Shown here: piece by piece, positions 9,271-20,297 of the stretch | Position numbering within the stretch: position 1 is the stretch's first letter | How the letters are laid out: every line of letters begins with the position of its first letter | Assembly: GCA_018713205.1 (NCBI GenBank) | Contig: DVFN01000104.1 | Span: 1-33,162 of the forward strand | Length of the DNA: 33,162 nucleotides | Origin: Candidatus Avoscillospira stercorigallinarum | Lineage (GTDB): Bacteria; Bacillota; Clostridia; Oscillospirales; Oscillospiraceae | Direction: 5' to 3' | Made by a program: the position numbers and the translations under genes | The notes under the pieces: model-generated | Database searches by the model: none | Seen by the model: only the letters and a program-made list of their open reading frames with translations | Told to the model about the DNA's origin: nothing

Positions 9271-10584
9271 ATGTACTCTTCTGCCTATGTCTGGGCGAAG
9301 GTTCTGACCCACATGGAAAACCTCCTGGGGACCACCGTGGTCTCCACCTGGTTCGACGACGCCGAAGTGGTAGAGCTGACGGAGCACAAGCTGGTGCTCT
9401 ACTCTCCCTCGGAGTTCCGCAAGGACATCATCGAGCGCCGCTGTGCCCCCCATATTCTCGACGCCATGAAGGAGCTCTTTGATATGACCGTAGAGCTCCA
9501 GGTGCTCACCGGGGATGAAGTGGAGGAATTCAAAAAGAAGGGAAAAACCCCCCAGTTTATCGAGTATAATCCACAATTTACCTTCGACCGGTTCGTGGTC
9601 GGCCCCTCCAACCGCTTTGCCCACGCGGCGGCCATCGCCGTGGCCAACAAGCCCGCCGAGACCTACAACCCCCTCTTTATCTACGGTCCCTCTGGCCTGG
9701 GCAAGACCCATCTTCTCTACGCCATCGCCGGGGAGATCAACTACCGTCACCCCGACTACAATATCATCTATATCAAGGGCGACCAGTTCACCAACGAGAT
9801 GATCCAGTCCCTCCAGGAGGGCAAGAACGCCGAATTCCGCAACAAGTACCGCAACGCCGACCTGTTCCTGGTGGACGATATTCAATTTATTTCCGGCAAA
9901 GAGTCCACCCAGGAGGAATTTTTCCATACCTTTAATAACCTCTATGAAAATCACAAGCAGATTGTGCTGACCTCGGACCGGCCGCCCTCCGACCTGCTCC
10001 GGCTGGAGGACCGGCTGAAGACCCGCTTCGAGTGGGGCCTGATTGCCGACATCAATCCCCCGGACTACGAGACCCGTATGGCCATTATCTTAAATAAGTC
10101 CAAGTCCCTGGGCATGGATATGCCCGACGACGTCTGCGCCTACATCGCCGAGAATATCACCACCAACATCCGCCAAATCGAGGGCACGGTGAAGAAGATC
10201 AAGGCCTACTGGGAGCTGACCGGCATGGAGATCAACGTGGCCAACGTCTCCCGGGCCATCAAGGACATGTACAAGGGCAAAGCCGACACCCTGCCCACGC
10301 CCAGCCTGATTATCAGCGAGGTGGGCAAGTTCTACAACATCGACGACGACACCCTCCGGGGCACGCTGAAAAACAAGGGCACCGCCGAGGCCCGGCAGGT
10401 TGCCATGTATCTGATCCGCAAGATGACCAACCTCAGTCTCCCCGACACCGGCAAGGAGTTCGGCCGCGACCACTCCACGGTACTGCACTCGGTCCGGAAG
10501 ATCGAGAAGGCGCTGTCCGACAGCAAAAACCCCCTCAACGAGACCATCCGGGACATCATGGCCAACATCAACAGCAAGCTCTGA
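9271..10584 (+). CDS. dnaA: Chromosomal replication initiator DnaA
   Basis: YNPLFIYGPSGLGKTHLLYAI Walker A, LFLVDDIQFISGKESTQEEFFHTFN, GRDHSTVLHSVRKI. Confidence 0.98.
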   Translation: MYSSAYVWAKVLTHMENLLGTTVVSTWFDDAEVVELTEHKLVLYSPSEFRKDIIERRCAPHILDAMKELFDMTVELQVLTGDEVEEFKKKGKTPQFIEYNPQFTFDRFVVGPSNRFAHAAAIAVANKPAETYNPLFIYGPSGLGKTHLLYAIAGEINYRHPDYNIIYIKGDQFTNEMIQSLQEGKNAEFRNKYRNADLFLVDDIQFISGKESTQEEFFHTFNNLYENHKQIVLTSDRPPSDLLRLEDRLKTRFEWGLIADINPPDYETRMAIILNKSKSLGMDMPDDVCAYIAENITTNIRQIEGTVKKIKAYWELTGMEINVANVSRAIKDMYKGKADTLPTPSLIISEVGKFYNIDDDTLRGTLKNKGTAEARQVAMYLIRKMTNLSLPDTGKEFGRDHSTVLHSVRKIEKALSDSKNPLNETIRDIMANINSKL

Positions 10585-10640
10585 CGGCTCCGGCGCGAAA
10601 TTTTCGCTTCGGGCGCCCGGGGCGTACTGCGCCCGAAATT

Positions 10641-10825
10641 CTTTCCACAGAGGCTGTGCACTGTGCAAATCATTCTGTGGACAATCGCGGCAGATTTTTC
10701 CCCGGCTGGCGGCCTGTGGAAAGAGCTCGATTTGTCCACAAGGGGGTGTGGAAGCCCGCGCCTTGATTTTCCAGGGCCCGACGGGGTTTTCCACATAAGA
10801 TCGTACTACTACTGCTGCTACTAAT
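10641..10825 (+). promoter_or_regulatory. oriC downstream element: DnaA boxes plus DnaA-trio-like tract
   Basis: CTTTCCACA 10641, TGTGGACAA 10676, TGTGGAAAG 10715, TTGTCCACA 10732, TTTTCCACA 10787-10795, then TACTACTACTGCTGCTACTAAT from 10804. Confidence 0.75.
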
Positions 10826-10920
10826 CTTTTGCTCCCTCTCTCAGAGAGAGTAGAATCGAACAAGGCTGCGCCGGTTGGAGCGCTGTGGAAAACTCCCGCC
10901 GGCCTGAAGGAGGCTCCTCT

Positions 10921-12030
10921 ATGAAATTTACCTGCGACAAAGCCCTGCTGGTCAACGCCATTTCCATCGCCTCGCGGACCGTCTCCGTGAAGAGCTCCAT
11001 CCCGGCGCTGGAGGGTATCCATATTCGGGCCGGCATGGAATTGTATCTTTCCGGCTATAATCTGGAAACCGGCATCACCGTCACCGTCCAGGCCGACATC
11101 GCCGAGACCGGCAGCTGCGTCATGCCTGCCCGGCTCTTTTTCGACATCATCCGCAAGCTGCCCGACGATACGGTCACCGTCACCGTGGACGAGCGGTTCA
11201 AGGTCTCCATCCGCAGCGGCATCGCAGCCTTCCAGATCACGGCCATGAGCGCCGAGGATTACCCGGCTCTGCCCGACGTGGAATATGAAAACGCCATCCA
11301 AATCCCGCAAAATAAGCTTCGAGAGCTGATTTCCGGTACCATTTTCGCAGTCAGCGAAAATATGGCCCGGCCGGTGCAGACCGGCTGCCTCATTGAGGTG
11401 GAGCCGGAAAGCATTACCATGGTCGCCGTGGACGGCTTCCGTCTGGCGCTGCGGCGGTACATCCCCCAGCAGAATCTGGACCGGGAGGTCAAATTCGTGG
11501 CCCCGGCGGCGGCGCTCAAGGAGCTGGAAAAGATCCTCGGCGACACCGACGACCCGGCCGCCTTCACCCTGGGCCGGAAGCATATTCTCTTTGAGGTGGG
11601 CAACGTCACCCTGGTCTGCCGGATTCTCGAGGGTGAATTCCTCGACTGGCGGCGGGTGGTGCCGGAGAACAACCCCATTCAGATCGGCGCCGACCGGGCC
11701 CTGCTGACGGCCTCCATCGACCGCGTCAGTCTGATCGTCTCGGAAAAGCTCAAGAGCCCGGTGCGCTGCCGGTTCGGCAAGGACAAGGCCGAGTTCCACA
11801 CGGTCACCACCATCGGCGAGGCCCGGGACTCCTGCGACCTGGCCGGAGATGGAAAAGATTTGGAAATCGGCTTCAACTGCCGCTATTTCCTCGACGCCCT
11901 CAAGGCCGTGCCCAGCGACCACGTGATCCTGGAGCTGTCCAACGGCCTGAGCCCCATCGTCCTCACCCCCAGCGACGGCGGCCGGAGCTTCCTCTATATG
12001 GTACTGCCGGTCCGTTTGAAAGCGGAGTAA
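10921..12030 (+). CDS. dnaN: DNA polymerase III beta sliding clamp
   Basis: MKFTCDKALLVNAISIASRTVSVKSSIPALEGI...; C-terminal YMVLPVRLKAE. Confidence 0.97.
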   Translation: MKFTCDKALLVNAISIASRTVSVKSSIPALEGIHIRAGMELYLSGYNLETGITVTVQADIAETGSCVMPARLFFDIIRKLPDDTVTVTVDERFKVSIRSGIAAFQITAMSAEDYPALPDVEYENAIQIPQNKLRELISGTIFAVSENMARPVQTGCLIEVEPESITMVAVDGFRLALRRYIPQQNLDREVKFVAPAAALKELEKILGDTDDPAAFTLGRKHILFEVGNVTLVCRILEGEFLDWRRVVPENNPIQIGADRALLTASIDRVSLIVSEKLKSPVRCRFGKDKAEFHTVTTIGEARDSCDLAGDGKDLEIGFNCRYFLDALKAVPSDHVILELSNGLSPIVLTPSDGGRSFLYMVLPVRLKAE

Positions 12031-12081
12031 GATAAATCGCCCCGCAGAACGCAGGCCTGTGCAAAGGGCACTCCCTTGCGG

Positions 12082-12101
12082 GCCTCTCCTCAAGGAGAGG
12101 C
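12082..12101. repeat. Solitary hairpin resembling a family-2 element end
   Basis: GCCTCTCCTCAAGGAGAGGC followed by TTTGGGGCC, as at the end of copy 3. Confidence 0.5.
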
Positions 12102-12115
12102 TTTGGGGCCCGTTG

Positions 12116-12301
12116 CCTGAGAGGGAAGGCTCCCCTTGAGGGGAGCTGTCAGCCGTAGGCTGACTGAGAGGTGTTGCCGCACCGAAGGTTTCCTGCAGGG
12201 TTTCGGTCTGTGCAGAGAGCGCTTCCGCGCTGCCGCCGCTGCGCGGCGGCACACCTCTCCGTCACGGCTTCGCCGTGCCACCTCCCCTCAAGGGGAGGCT
12301 T
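12116..12301 (-). repeat. Family-2 hairpin element, long form (copy 3)
   Basis: CCTGAGAGGGAAGGCTCCCCTTGAGGGGAGCTGTCAGCCGTAGGCTGACTGAGAGGTGTT...ACACCTCTCCGTCACGGCTTCGCCGTGCCACCTCCCCTCAAGGGGAGGCTT. Confidence 0.85.
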
Positions 12302-12357
12302 GGGGCCGGTGCGTGTTGTATCGTTTTCTATTCTTCTCTGGAAAGAAAGGATTTCCT

Positions 12358-12609
12358 ATGAAAGTGCGTGTTACCCGGCGGGAGGCCGGGGTGGTGGACG
12401 TTCCCATCCACACGGAATTTATCAAATTGCAGGACTTTCTCAAATTCGCCAACGCCGTTCCCTCGGGGGGCATGGCCAAGACCATGATTCAGGCCGGGGA
12501 TGTGGCGGTCAACGGCGAAGTCTGCACCATGCGGGGCAAGAAGCTCCACCCCGGCGATCAGGTTGCCTGTCTGGGGGGCAAGTGGCGCGTGACGGCCGAT
12601 GGAGCTTGA
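12358..12609 (+). CDS. S4-domain RNA-binding protein (YaaA-like)
   Basis: 83 aa; [35 protein letters not shown]; between dnaN and recF. Confidence 0.88.
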   Translation: MKVRVTRREAGVVDVPIHTEFIKLQDFLKFANAVPSGGMAKTMIQAGDVAVNGEVCTMRGKKLHPGDQVACLGGKWRVTADGA

Positions 12610-13705
12610 GTCCATCCGGCTCCGGGGCTTCCGCAACTATGCCGAGCTGGACGCGGCCTTTGTGCCGGGGGTGAATCTGGTCCTGGGGGACAACGCCCAG
12701 GGCAAGACCAACCTGCTGGAGGCCGTCACCTATCTCTCCACCGGAAAAGCCTTTCGGACCCGGAAGGAGCAGGAGCTGATTCAGTTCGGCGCGGACTTTG
12801 CCGACCTGGAGGCCGATGTTCTGGCGAAGAACCGGGAGAAGACCCTGCGGGCCGTGCTTTTCACCGGCCGGAAGCCCCGGCAGCTCTTTCTCAACGGCGT
12901 AAAGCAGAAGAACTTCACCACCATGGAGGGCGAGCTGACCACGGTGCTGTTCTGTCCGGAGGATCTGCTGATTCTCAAATCCGGCGCGGAAAGGCGGCGG
13001 CGGCTGCTGGACAACGCCCTGTGTCAGCTGCGGCCGGGCTACAGCCGGGCCCTCCAGGAGTATCAGCGGCTGCTGGACCACAAGAGCCGCATTCTCAAGG
13101 ACTGGCGGGACCGGCCCTCGTATCTGGACGCGCTGCCGGACTTCAATCTGCGCATGGCCCAGTTCGGCGCGGCCCTGATCGCCTACCGGGCCAACTATCT
13201 CCAGAAGCTGGCCCGGCTGACGGCCCAGTACCACCGGGAATTCTCCGGCGACCGGGAGCAGCTGGCTCTGACCTATCGAACCGTGTCCACGGTGCTCGAT
13301 CCGCTGGCCGCCAGGGCCGAGATTGAACGGCAGATTCTGGACCATCAGGAGTCCCATCTCCGGGCGGAAATCGAGTCGGGCCAGTGCCTGACCGGCCCCC
13401 ACCGGGATGATTTTGAGGTATTATGCAACGACCTGCCCCTGAAGAGCTTCGGGTCCCAGGGCCAGGTGCGGACCGCGGCCATCTCTTTGAAGCTGGCCGA
13501 ACGGGAAATCTTCCGGGACGACACCGGCGAAATGCCGGTGCTGCTGCTGGACGACGTGCTCTCGGAGCTGGACGAGGGCCGGCAGGACTTTTTGCTCAAC
13601 CAGCTCCGGGCCGGACAGGTGTTTATCACCTGCTGCGAGGACCGGAAGTTTACAAAGCTGGGCGCGGTGCTGCATATCGCGGGCGGCGCGCTGCAGCCGG
13701 AGTAG
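12599..13705 (+). CDS. recF: DNA replication/repair protein RecF
   Basis: [49 protein letters not shown]. Confidence 0.97.
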   Translation: MELESIRLRGFRNYAELDAAFVPGVNLVLGDNAQGKTNLLEAVTYLSTGKAFRTRKEQELIQFGADFADLEADVLAKNREKTLRAVLFTGRKPRQLFLNGVKQKNFTTMEGELTTVLFCPEDLLILKSGAERRRRLLDNALCQLRPGYSRALQEYQRLLDHKSRILKDWRDRPSYLDALPDFNLRMAQFGAALIAYRANYLQKLARLTAQYHREFSGDREQLALTYRTVSTVLDPLAARAEIERQILDHQESHLRAEIESGQCLTGPHRDDFEVLCNDLPLKSFGSQGQVRTAAISLKLAEREIFRDDTGEMPVLLLDDVLSELDEGRQDFLLNQLRAGQVFITCCEDRKFTKLGAVLHIAGGALQPE

Positions 13706-13716
13706 GAGGCGGTCCT

Positions 13717-13968
13717 ATGTATCTCTCGCTCGGGGCCGATATGGCCGTCCGGGACCGGTCGATTCTAGGTATTTTCGACCTGGATAACAGCACCTGTTCC
13801 AAGCACACCCGTCAATTTTTGAAGAACGCCGAGGAGAACGGCCAAGTGGTCGCCGCCGGCGAGGACCTGCCCAAGAGCTTCGTCCTGACCAGCGAGTTCG
13901 GCATGACCCGGGTGTACCTCAGCCAGTTCAACCCCGCCACCCTGGAAAAGCGCCTGGATGGGCTGTAG
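13717..13968 (+). CDS. remB: DUF370 / RemB-like extracellular matrix regulator
   Basis: 83 aa; MYLSLGADMAVRDRSILGIFDLDNSTCSKHTRQFL; between recF and gyrB. Confidence 0.8.
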   Translation: MYLSLGADMAVRDRSILGIFDLDNSTCSKHTRQFLKNAEENGQVVAAGEDLPKSFVLTSEFGMTRVYLSQFNPATLEKRLDGL

Positions 13969-13978
13969 GGGACGTCGT

Positions 13979-14167
13979 CTGAGAGGGAAAAGGCTCCCCT
14001 TGAGGGGAGCTGTCATGGCGTAGCCATGACTGAGAGGTGTTACCGCACCGAGAGTTTGCCGCAGGGTTTCGGCGTGTGCAGAGGGCGCTGACGCGCCGCC
14101 GCCGCTATGCGGCGGCACACCTCTCCGTCACGCTTCGCGTGCCACCTCCCCTCGAGGGGAGGCTTTA
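13979..14167 (-). repeat. Family-2 hairpin element, long form (copy 4)
   Basis: CTGAGAGGGAAAAGGCTCCCCTTGAGGGGAGCTGTCATGGCGTAGCCATGACTGAGAGGTGTT...ACACCTCTCCGTCACGCTTCGCGTGCCACCTCCCCTCGAGGGGAGGCTTTA. Confidence 0.85.
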
Positions 14168-14168
14168 G

Positions 14169-16145
<1,977 letters not shown>

Positions 16146-16155
16146 CACCGCACCA

Positions 16156-16256
16156 GTAGGGGCGGCCTATATGGCCGCCCGTACCGCAGCCGCGTTTTAG
16201 GACAGAGCGGCGAATGACGCAGCCCGGCAGCGGGCGGCCATATAGGCCGCCCCTAC
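16156..16256. repeat. REPIN left of RAYT (101 bp)
   Basis: GTAGGGGCGGCCTATATGGCCGCCC...GGGCGGCCATATAGGCCGCCCCTAC. Confidence 0.92.
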
Positions 16257-16279
16257 GGGAGGAACCATCAGGCATGTCA

Positions 16280-16305
16280 GTATGGACGGCTTAAATGGCT
16301 GCCTG
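16280..16305 (+). repeat. Degenerate REP arm immediately upstream of RAYT
   Basis: GTATGGACGGCTTAAATGGCTGCCTG aligns to GTAGGGGCGGCCTATATGGCCGCCCG. Confidence 0.6.
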
Positions 16306-16322
16306 TATCGAAGCATGGAGGA

Positions 16323-16808
16323 ATGCCCATGTCCGAATATCCAAAACGGAAAATCGTTCGGCTTTCATGCTATGACTACGGAGAGACCGGCTATTATTTT
16401 ATAACCATATGTACGCATCTAAAAATATGCCGGTTTTGGGACCATGGGTCCATCAATCCATGCGGACAGCTGATATCTCGTCGGGTTCAGGCATTGCCGC
16501 TCCGGTTTCCTTCGTTGGAATTGGATCAAGCGGCAGTGATGCCCAATCATGTGCACCTGCTTTTTTATCTTCAACGACAGGAGCATATATCGGTAACGAA
16601 AATCATGAATTGGTTCAAAACGGTCACCACCAACGACTATATTCGCGGTGTAAGGGCTGGTATTTTCCAGCCATATCAGGACCGGTTTTGGCAGAGGTCC
16701 TTCTATGACCATGTCGTGCGGGATGAACAAGATTTGCAATATATTCGAGAATATATCGTGAATAACCCGATTAAATGGAACTTAGATCGGTATTATGAGC
16801 CCACGTAG
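16323..16808 (+). CDS. REP-associated tyrosine transposase (RAYT; IS200-like Y1/HUH)
   Basis: 161 aa (alternative start 16329); GYYFITICT, HUH motif in VMPNHVHLLF, RFWQRSFYDHVVRDEQDLQYIREYIVNNPIKW; visibly more AT-rich than neighbours. Confidence 0.93.
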   Translation: MPMSEYPKRKIVRLSCYDYGETGYYFITICTHLKICRFWDHGSINPCGQLISRRVQALPLRFPSLELDQAAVMPNHVHLLFYLQRQEHISVTKIMNWFKTVTTNDYIRGVRAGIFQPYQDRFWQRSFYDHVVRDEQDLQYIREYIVNNPIKWNLDRYYEPT

Positions 16809-16905
16809 GGGCGGCCTGCATGGCCGCCCGGACTGCAGCTGCGTTTTAGGAAAGAGCGGCGAATGACGCAGCCCGGCAGCGGGCGGCCATATAGGCCGCC
16901 CCTAC
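16805..16905. repeat. REPIN right of RAYT (101 bp)
   Basis: 95/101 identical to 16156-16256 by manual alignment. Confidence 0.92.
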
Positions 16906-16934
16906 GATCCGTCAATCCACCTCAAATGGAGGTT
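16905..16934 (+). promoter_or_regulatory. 30-nt gyr leader (gyrA copy)
   Basis: CGATCCGTCAATCCACCTCAAATGGAGGTT. Confidence 0.7.
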
Positions 16935-16937
16935 ACT

Positions 16938-19409
16938 ATGTCAAAAGATTACAACCCCGAGGATCTCCGATTTCCGGACCAGACGATTGTAAAATCCGAG
17001 CTGGTGGAGGAGATGGAGAACTCCTACATCGATTACGCCATGTCGGTCATCGTGGGCCGGGCGCTGCCGGATGTGCGGGACGGCTTGAAGCCCGTCCACC
17101 GGCGCATCCTCTACGCCATGTATGAGGACGGCCTGACCCAGGACAAGCCCTTCCGCAAGTGCGCCACCGCCGTCGGCGACGTGCTGGGCCGGTACCATCC
17201 CCATGGCGACGCCTCGGTCTATGACGCCCTGGTGCGTCTGGCCCAGGATTTCTCCATGCGCTATCCCCTGATCGACGGCCACGGCAACTTTGGCTCCATC
17301 GACGGCGACCCCCCGGCGGCCTACCGGTACACCGAGGCCCGTATGGCCAAGATGGCCAACGAAATGCTCCGGGAGATCGAAAAGGACACCGTGGACTGGG
17401 ACCCCAACTTCGACGAGACCCGCAAGGAGCCCCGGGTGCTGCCCAGCCGCTTCCCCAATCTGCTGGTCAACGGCTCGGCGGGCATCGCCGTGGGCATGGC
17501 CACCAATATCCCGCCCCACAACCTCCGGGAGGTCATCGACGCGGCAGTCTGCGTCCTGGACGACCCCGAGGCGACCCTGTCCGACCTGATGGAGTATCTC
17601 CACGGCCCCGACTTCCCCACCAAGGGCATTATCATGGGCCGCAGCGGCATTCGCGCCGCCTACGCCACGGGCCGGGGCCGTCTGACCCTCCGGGCCCGGA
17701 CCGAGATCGAGGAGTTCGGCCAGAACCGCCTGCGGATCATCGTCACGGAGCTGCCCTACCAGGTCAACAAAAAGGTCCTGATCGAGACCATCGCCGACCA
17801 GGTCCACGACAAGCGGCTGGAGGGCATCTCCGGCCTCCGGGACGAGAGCGACCGCAAGGGTATGCGCATCGTCATCGAGCTGAAAAAGGACGCCAATCCC
17901 CAGGTGGTGCTGAACCGCCTGTACAGCCAGACCCAGCTCCAGACCACCTTTGCCATCAATATGCTGGCCCTGGTCAACAACCAGCGGCAGCCGCGCATTC
18001 TCAGTCTGCGGCATATTCTGGACGAATATCTGGCCTTTCAGGAGGAGGTCATCGTCCGGCGGACCCGGTACGACCTCAAGAAGGCCCAGGAGCGCGCCCA
18101 TCTGCTGGAGGGCCTGCTCATCGCCCAGGACAACATCGACGAGGTCATCCGCATCATCCGCGAGAGCTATGACAACGCCAAGGAAAATCTGATGGCCCGG
18201 TTCGGCCTCTCGGAGGTCCAGGCCCAGGCCATTCTGGACATGCAGCTGAAACGGCTCCAGGGCCTCGAAAAAGAGAAGCTGGAGGCCGAGTATCAGGAGC
18301 TGGAGCGGAAAATCGCCTACTACCAGGAAATTCTGGCCGACGAGAACAAGGTCAAGGCCGTTCTCAAGGACGAGCTGCTGGAGATCCGGGAGAAGTACGG
18401 CGACGACCGCCTGACCGAGATCCAGGACGTGGAGGACGACATCGATATCGAGGACCTCATCGAGGAGGAGGAGTGCTGCTACACCCTCTCCAGCCTGGGC
18501 TATATCAAGCGGCTGCCCACCTCCACCTACCGCAGCCAGAAGCGCGGCGGCCGGGGCGTCACGGCCCAGACGCTCAAGGAAGAGGACTACGTGAAAAGCC
18601 TCTTCGTGGCCTCCACCCATGACTATCTGCTGTTCTTCTCCAATACCGGCAAGGTCCACCGCCGCAAGGGCTACCGCATTCCCGAGGCGGGCCGCACGGC
18701 CCGGGGCACCGCCATCGTCAATGTGCTGCCCCTGGAGGCCGGGGAGACCGTCACCGCCATGCTCCATACCCGGGACATGGAGGAGGGCTTCCTGATGATG
18801 GTCACCCGGGGCGGCACCGTGAAGCGGCTGGCCCTGTCGGCCATCAACACCAACCGGAAGGCCGGGATCAAGGCGCTGACGCTGGACGAGGGCGACGAGC
18901 TCATCGCGGCCTTCAAGACCACCGGCGAGGACCGGGTAATTTTGGCCACGGAGCAGGGCATGGCCATCTGCTTTGACGAGACCGACGTCCGGCCCATGGG
19001 CCGGGATGCGGCGGGCGTCCGGGGCATCCGCCTGGAACCCGGCGACCGGGTGGTCGGCGCGGCTGTGGCCGAGGACGGTAAAGACCTGCTGACCGTGACC
19101 CAGAACGGCTACGGCAAGCGGACGGCGCTCTCCGCCTATCTCCGGGACGGCGAGGCCCAGAACCGGGGCGGCAAGGGCCTGAAGAACTACCATCTCACCG
19201 ACAAGACCGGTCTGGTGGCCGGGGTGCTGGTGGTGGACGACAGCGACGACGTGCTGGTCATTGAGTCCAGCGGCGTGATTATTCGCATGGCGGCCTCGGA
19301 AATCAACACCTACGGCCGCGATACCCAGGGCGTCATTCTGATGCGGGTGGAGGAGGGCAACCAGGTCATCGCCCTCCAGAGCGCCGAGCAGGAGGACGAA
19401 GAGGCATGA
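16938..19409 (+). CDS. gyrA: DNA gyrase subunit A
   Basis: [44 protein letters not shown], GyrA-box-like QKRGGRG. Confidence 0.98.
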   Translation: MSKDYNPEDLRFPDQTIVKSELVEEMENSYIDYAMSVIVGRALPDVRDGLKPVHRRILYAMYEDGLTQDKPFRKCATAVGDVLGRYHPHGDASVYDALVRLAQDFSMRYPLIDGHGNFGSIDGDPPAAYRYTEARMAKMANEMLREIEKDTVDWDPNFDETRKEPRVLPSRFPNLLVNGSAGIAVGMATNIPPHNLREVIDAAVCVLDDPEATLSDLMEYLHGPDFPTKGIIMGRSGIRAAYATGRGRLTLRARTEIEEFGQNRLRIIVTELPYQVNKKVLIETIADQVHDKRLEGISGLRDESDRKGMRIVIELKKDANPQVVLNRLYSQTQLQTTFAINMLALVNNQRQPRILSLRHILDEYLAFQEEVIVRRTRYDLKKAQERAHLLEGLLIAQDNIDEVIRIIRESYDNAKENLMARFGLSEVQAQAILDMQLKRLQGLEKEKLEAEYQELERKIAYYQEILADENKVKAVLKDELLEIREKYGDDRLTEIQDVEDDIDIEDLIEEEECCYTLSSLGYIKRLPTSTYRSQKRGGRGVTAQTLKEEDYVKSLFVASTHDYLLFFSNTGKVHRRKGYRIPEAGRTARGTAIVNVLPLEAGETVTAMLHTRDMEEGFLMMVTRGGTVKRLALSAINTNRKAGIKALTLDEGDELIAAFKTTGEDRVILATEQGMAICFDETDVRPMGRDAAGVRGIRLEPGDRVVGAAVAEDGKDLLTVTQNGYGKRTALSAYLRDGEAQNRGGKGLKNYHLTDKTGLVAGVLVVDDSDDVLVIESSGVIIRMAASEINTYGRDTQGVILMRVEEGNQVIALQSAEQEDEEA

Positions 19410-19840
19410 AGACCGTCACCGTCTACACTGACGGGGCCTGTTCGGGCAATCCCGGCCCCGGCGGCTGGGCGGCCATCCTCCAGTACAACGGGGCCGAGAA
19501 GGTCCTGAGCGGCGGCGAGGCCCAGACCACCAACAACCGCATGGAGCTGCTGGGGGTGATCTCCGCCCTGGAGGCCCTGAAGGAGCCCTGCCGGGTGGAG
19601 CTGTATTCCGACTCCAAGTATGTCATCGACGCCCTGCAAAAGCGGTGGGTCTGGGGCTGGAAGAGCCGGGGCTGGATCAAGTCCGACAAAAAGCCCGCCC
19701 TGAACCGGGACCTCTGGGAACGGCTGCTGCCCCTGGTGGAGAAGCATGAGATGGTCTACCACTGGATCAAGGGCCACGCCGAGACCGAGGAGAACAACCG
19801 CTGCGACCAGCTGGCCGTGGCCGAGAGCCGGAAGTTCTGA
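19406..19840 (+). CDS. rnhA: Ribonuclease HI
   Basis: [50 protein letters not shown] overlap with gyrA. Confidence 0.95.
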   Translation: MKTVTVYTDGACSGNPGPGGWAAILQYNGAEKVLSGGEAQTTNNRMELLGVISALEALKEPCRVELYSDSKYVIDALQKRWVWGWKSRGWIKSDKKPALNRDLWERLLPLVEKHEMVYHWIKGHAETEENNRCDQLAVAESRKF

Positions 19841-19859
19841 ACCTGGTGCTGCAACGCCT

Positions 19860-19884
19860 GTAGGGGCGGATTATATATCCGCCC
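19860..19884 (+). repeat. REP arm
   Basis: GTAGGGGCGGATTATATATCCGCCC. Confidence 0.8.
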
Positions 19885-19944
19885 GAACCCGGTGGCGTAA
19901 TATCCAGGCCCTACGGACCCGCCTCCGGCCATCTCGTAGGGCGT

Positions 19945-20090
19945 AAAGCCTCCCCTTGGTGACCAAGGGGAGGTGGCAGGCCGAAGGCCTGACGGAGGGG
20001 ATCAGAACCGGCAGGGACCGGAAGCCTACAATCCCTCAGTCACGCTGCGCGTGACAGCTCCCTTTACACAAGGGAGCCTGCCCTCTCAGG
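19945..20090 (+). repeat. Family-2 hairpin element, short form (copy 5)
   Basis: AAAGCCTCCCCTTGGTGACCAAGGGGAGGTGGCAGGCCGAAGGCCTGACGG...GTCACGCTGCGCGTGACAGCTCCCTTTACACAAGGGAGCCTGCCCTCTCAGG. Confidence 0.85.
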
Positions 20091-20138
20091 CATCGGGGCT
20101 GGCTGCGTTCGGCGAGGGTGCATCCGACGCGGCAGCAA

Positions 20139-20209
20139 GGGCGGATATACAATCCGCCCCTACGGACCCGCCTCCGGCCTGCTTGTAGGGGCGGGCTTTA
20201 TGCCCGCCC
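20139..20209. repeat. Divergent REP pair (21-bp gap)
   Basis: GGGCGGATATACAATCCGCCCCTAC (20139-20163) and GTAGGGGCGGGCTTTATGCCCGCCC (20185-20209). Confidence 0.85.
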
Positions 20210-20297
20210 GGACCGCACCTCGGGATCGCTGAAGGCTTGCGGAAACCCTGACCGACACCGCCCAGGTGATTTTTAATCTTTACTGCAAGGAGTAGCC

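Noticed and set aside
12116-12301. Possible integron attC site (folded palindrome)
   Set aside because: No integrase, no cassette arrangement and no clear attC core sites; multi-hairpin TIRs fit a MITE-like repeat better.
16941-19193. 750-aa minus-strand ORF opposite gyrA
   Set aside because: Same codon-bias artefact; no recognisable domain.
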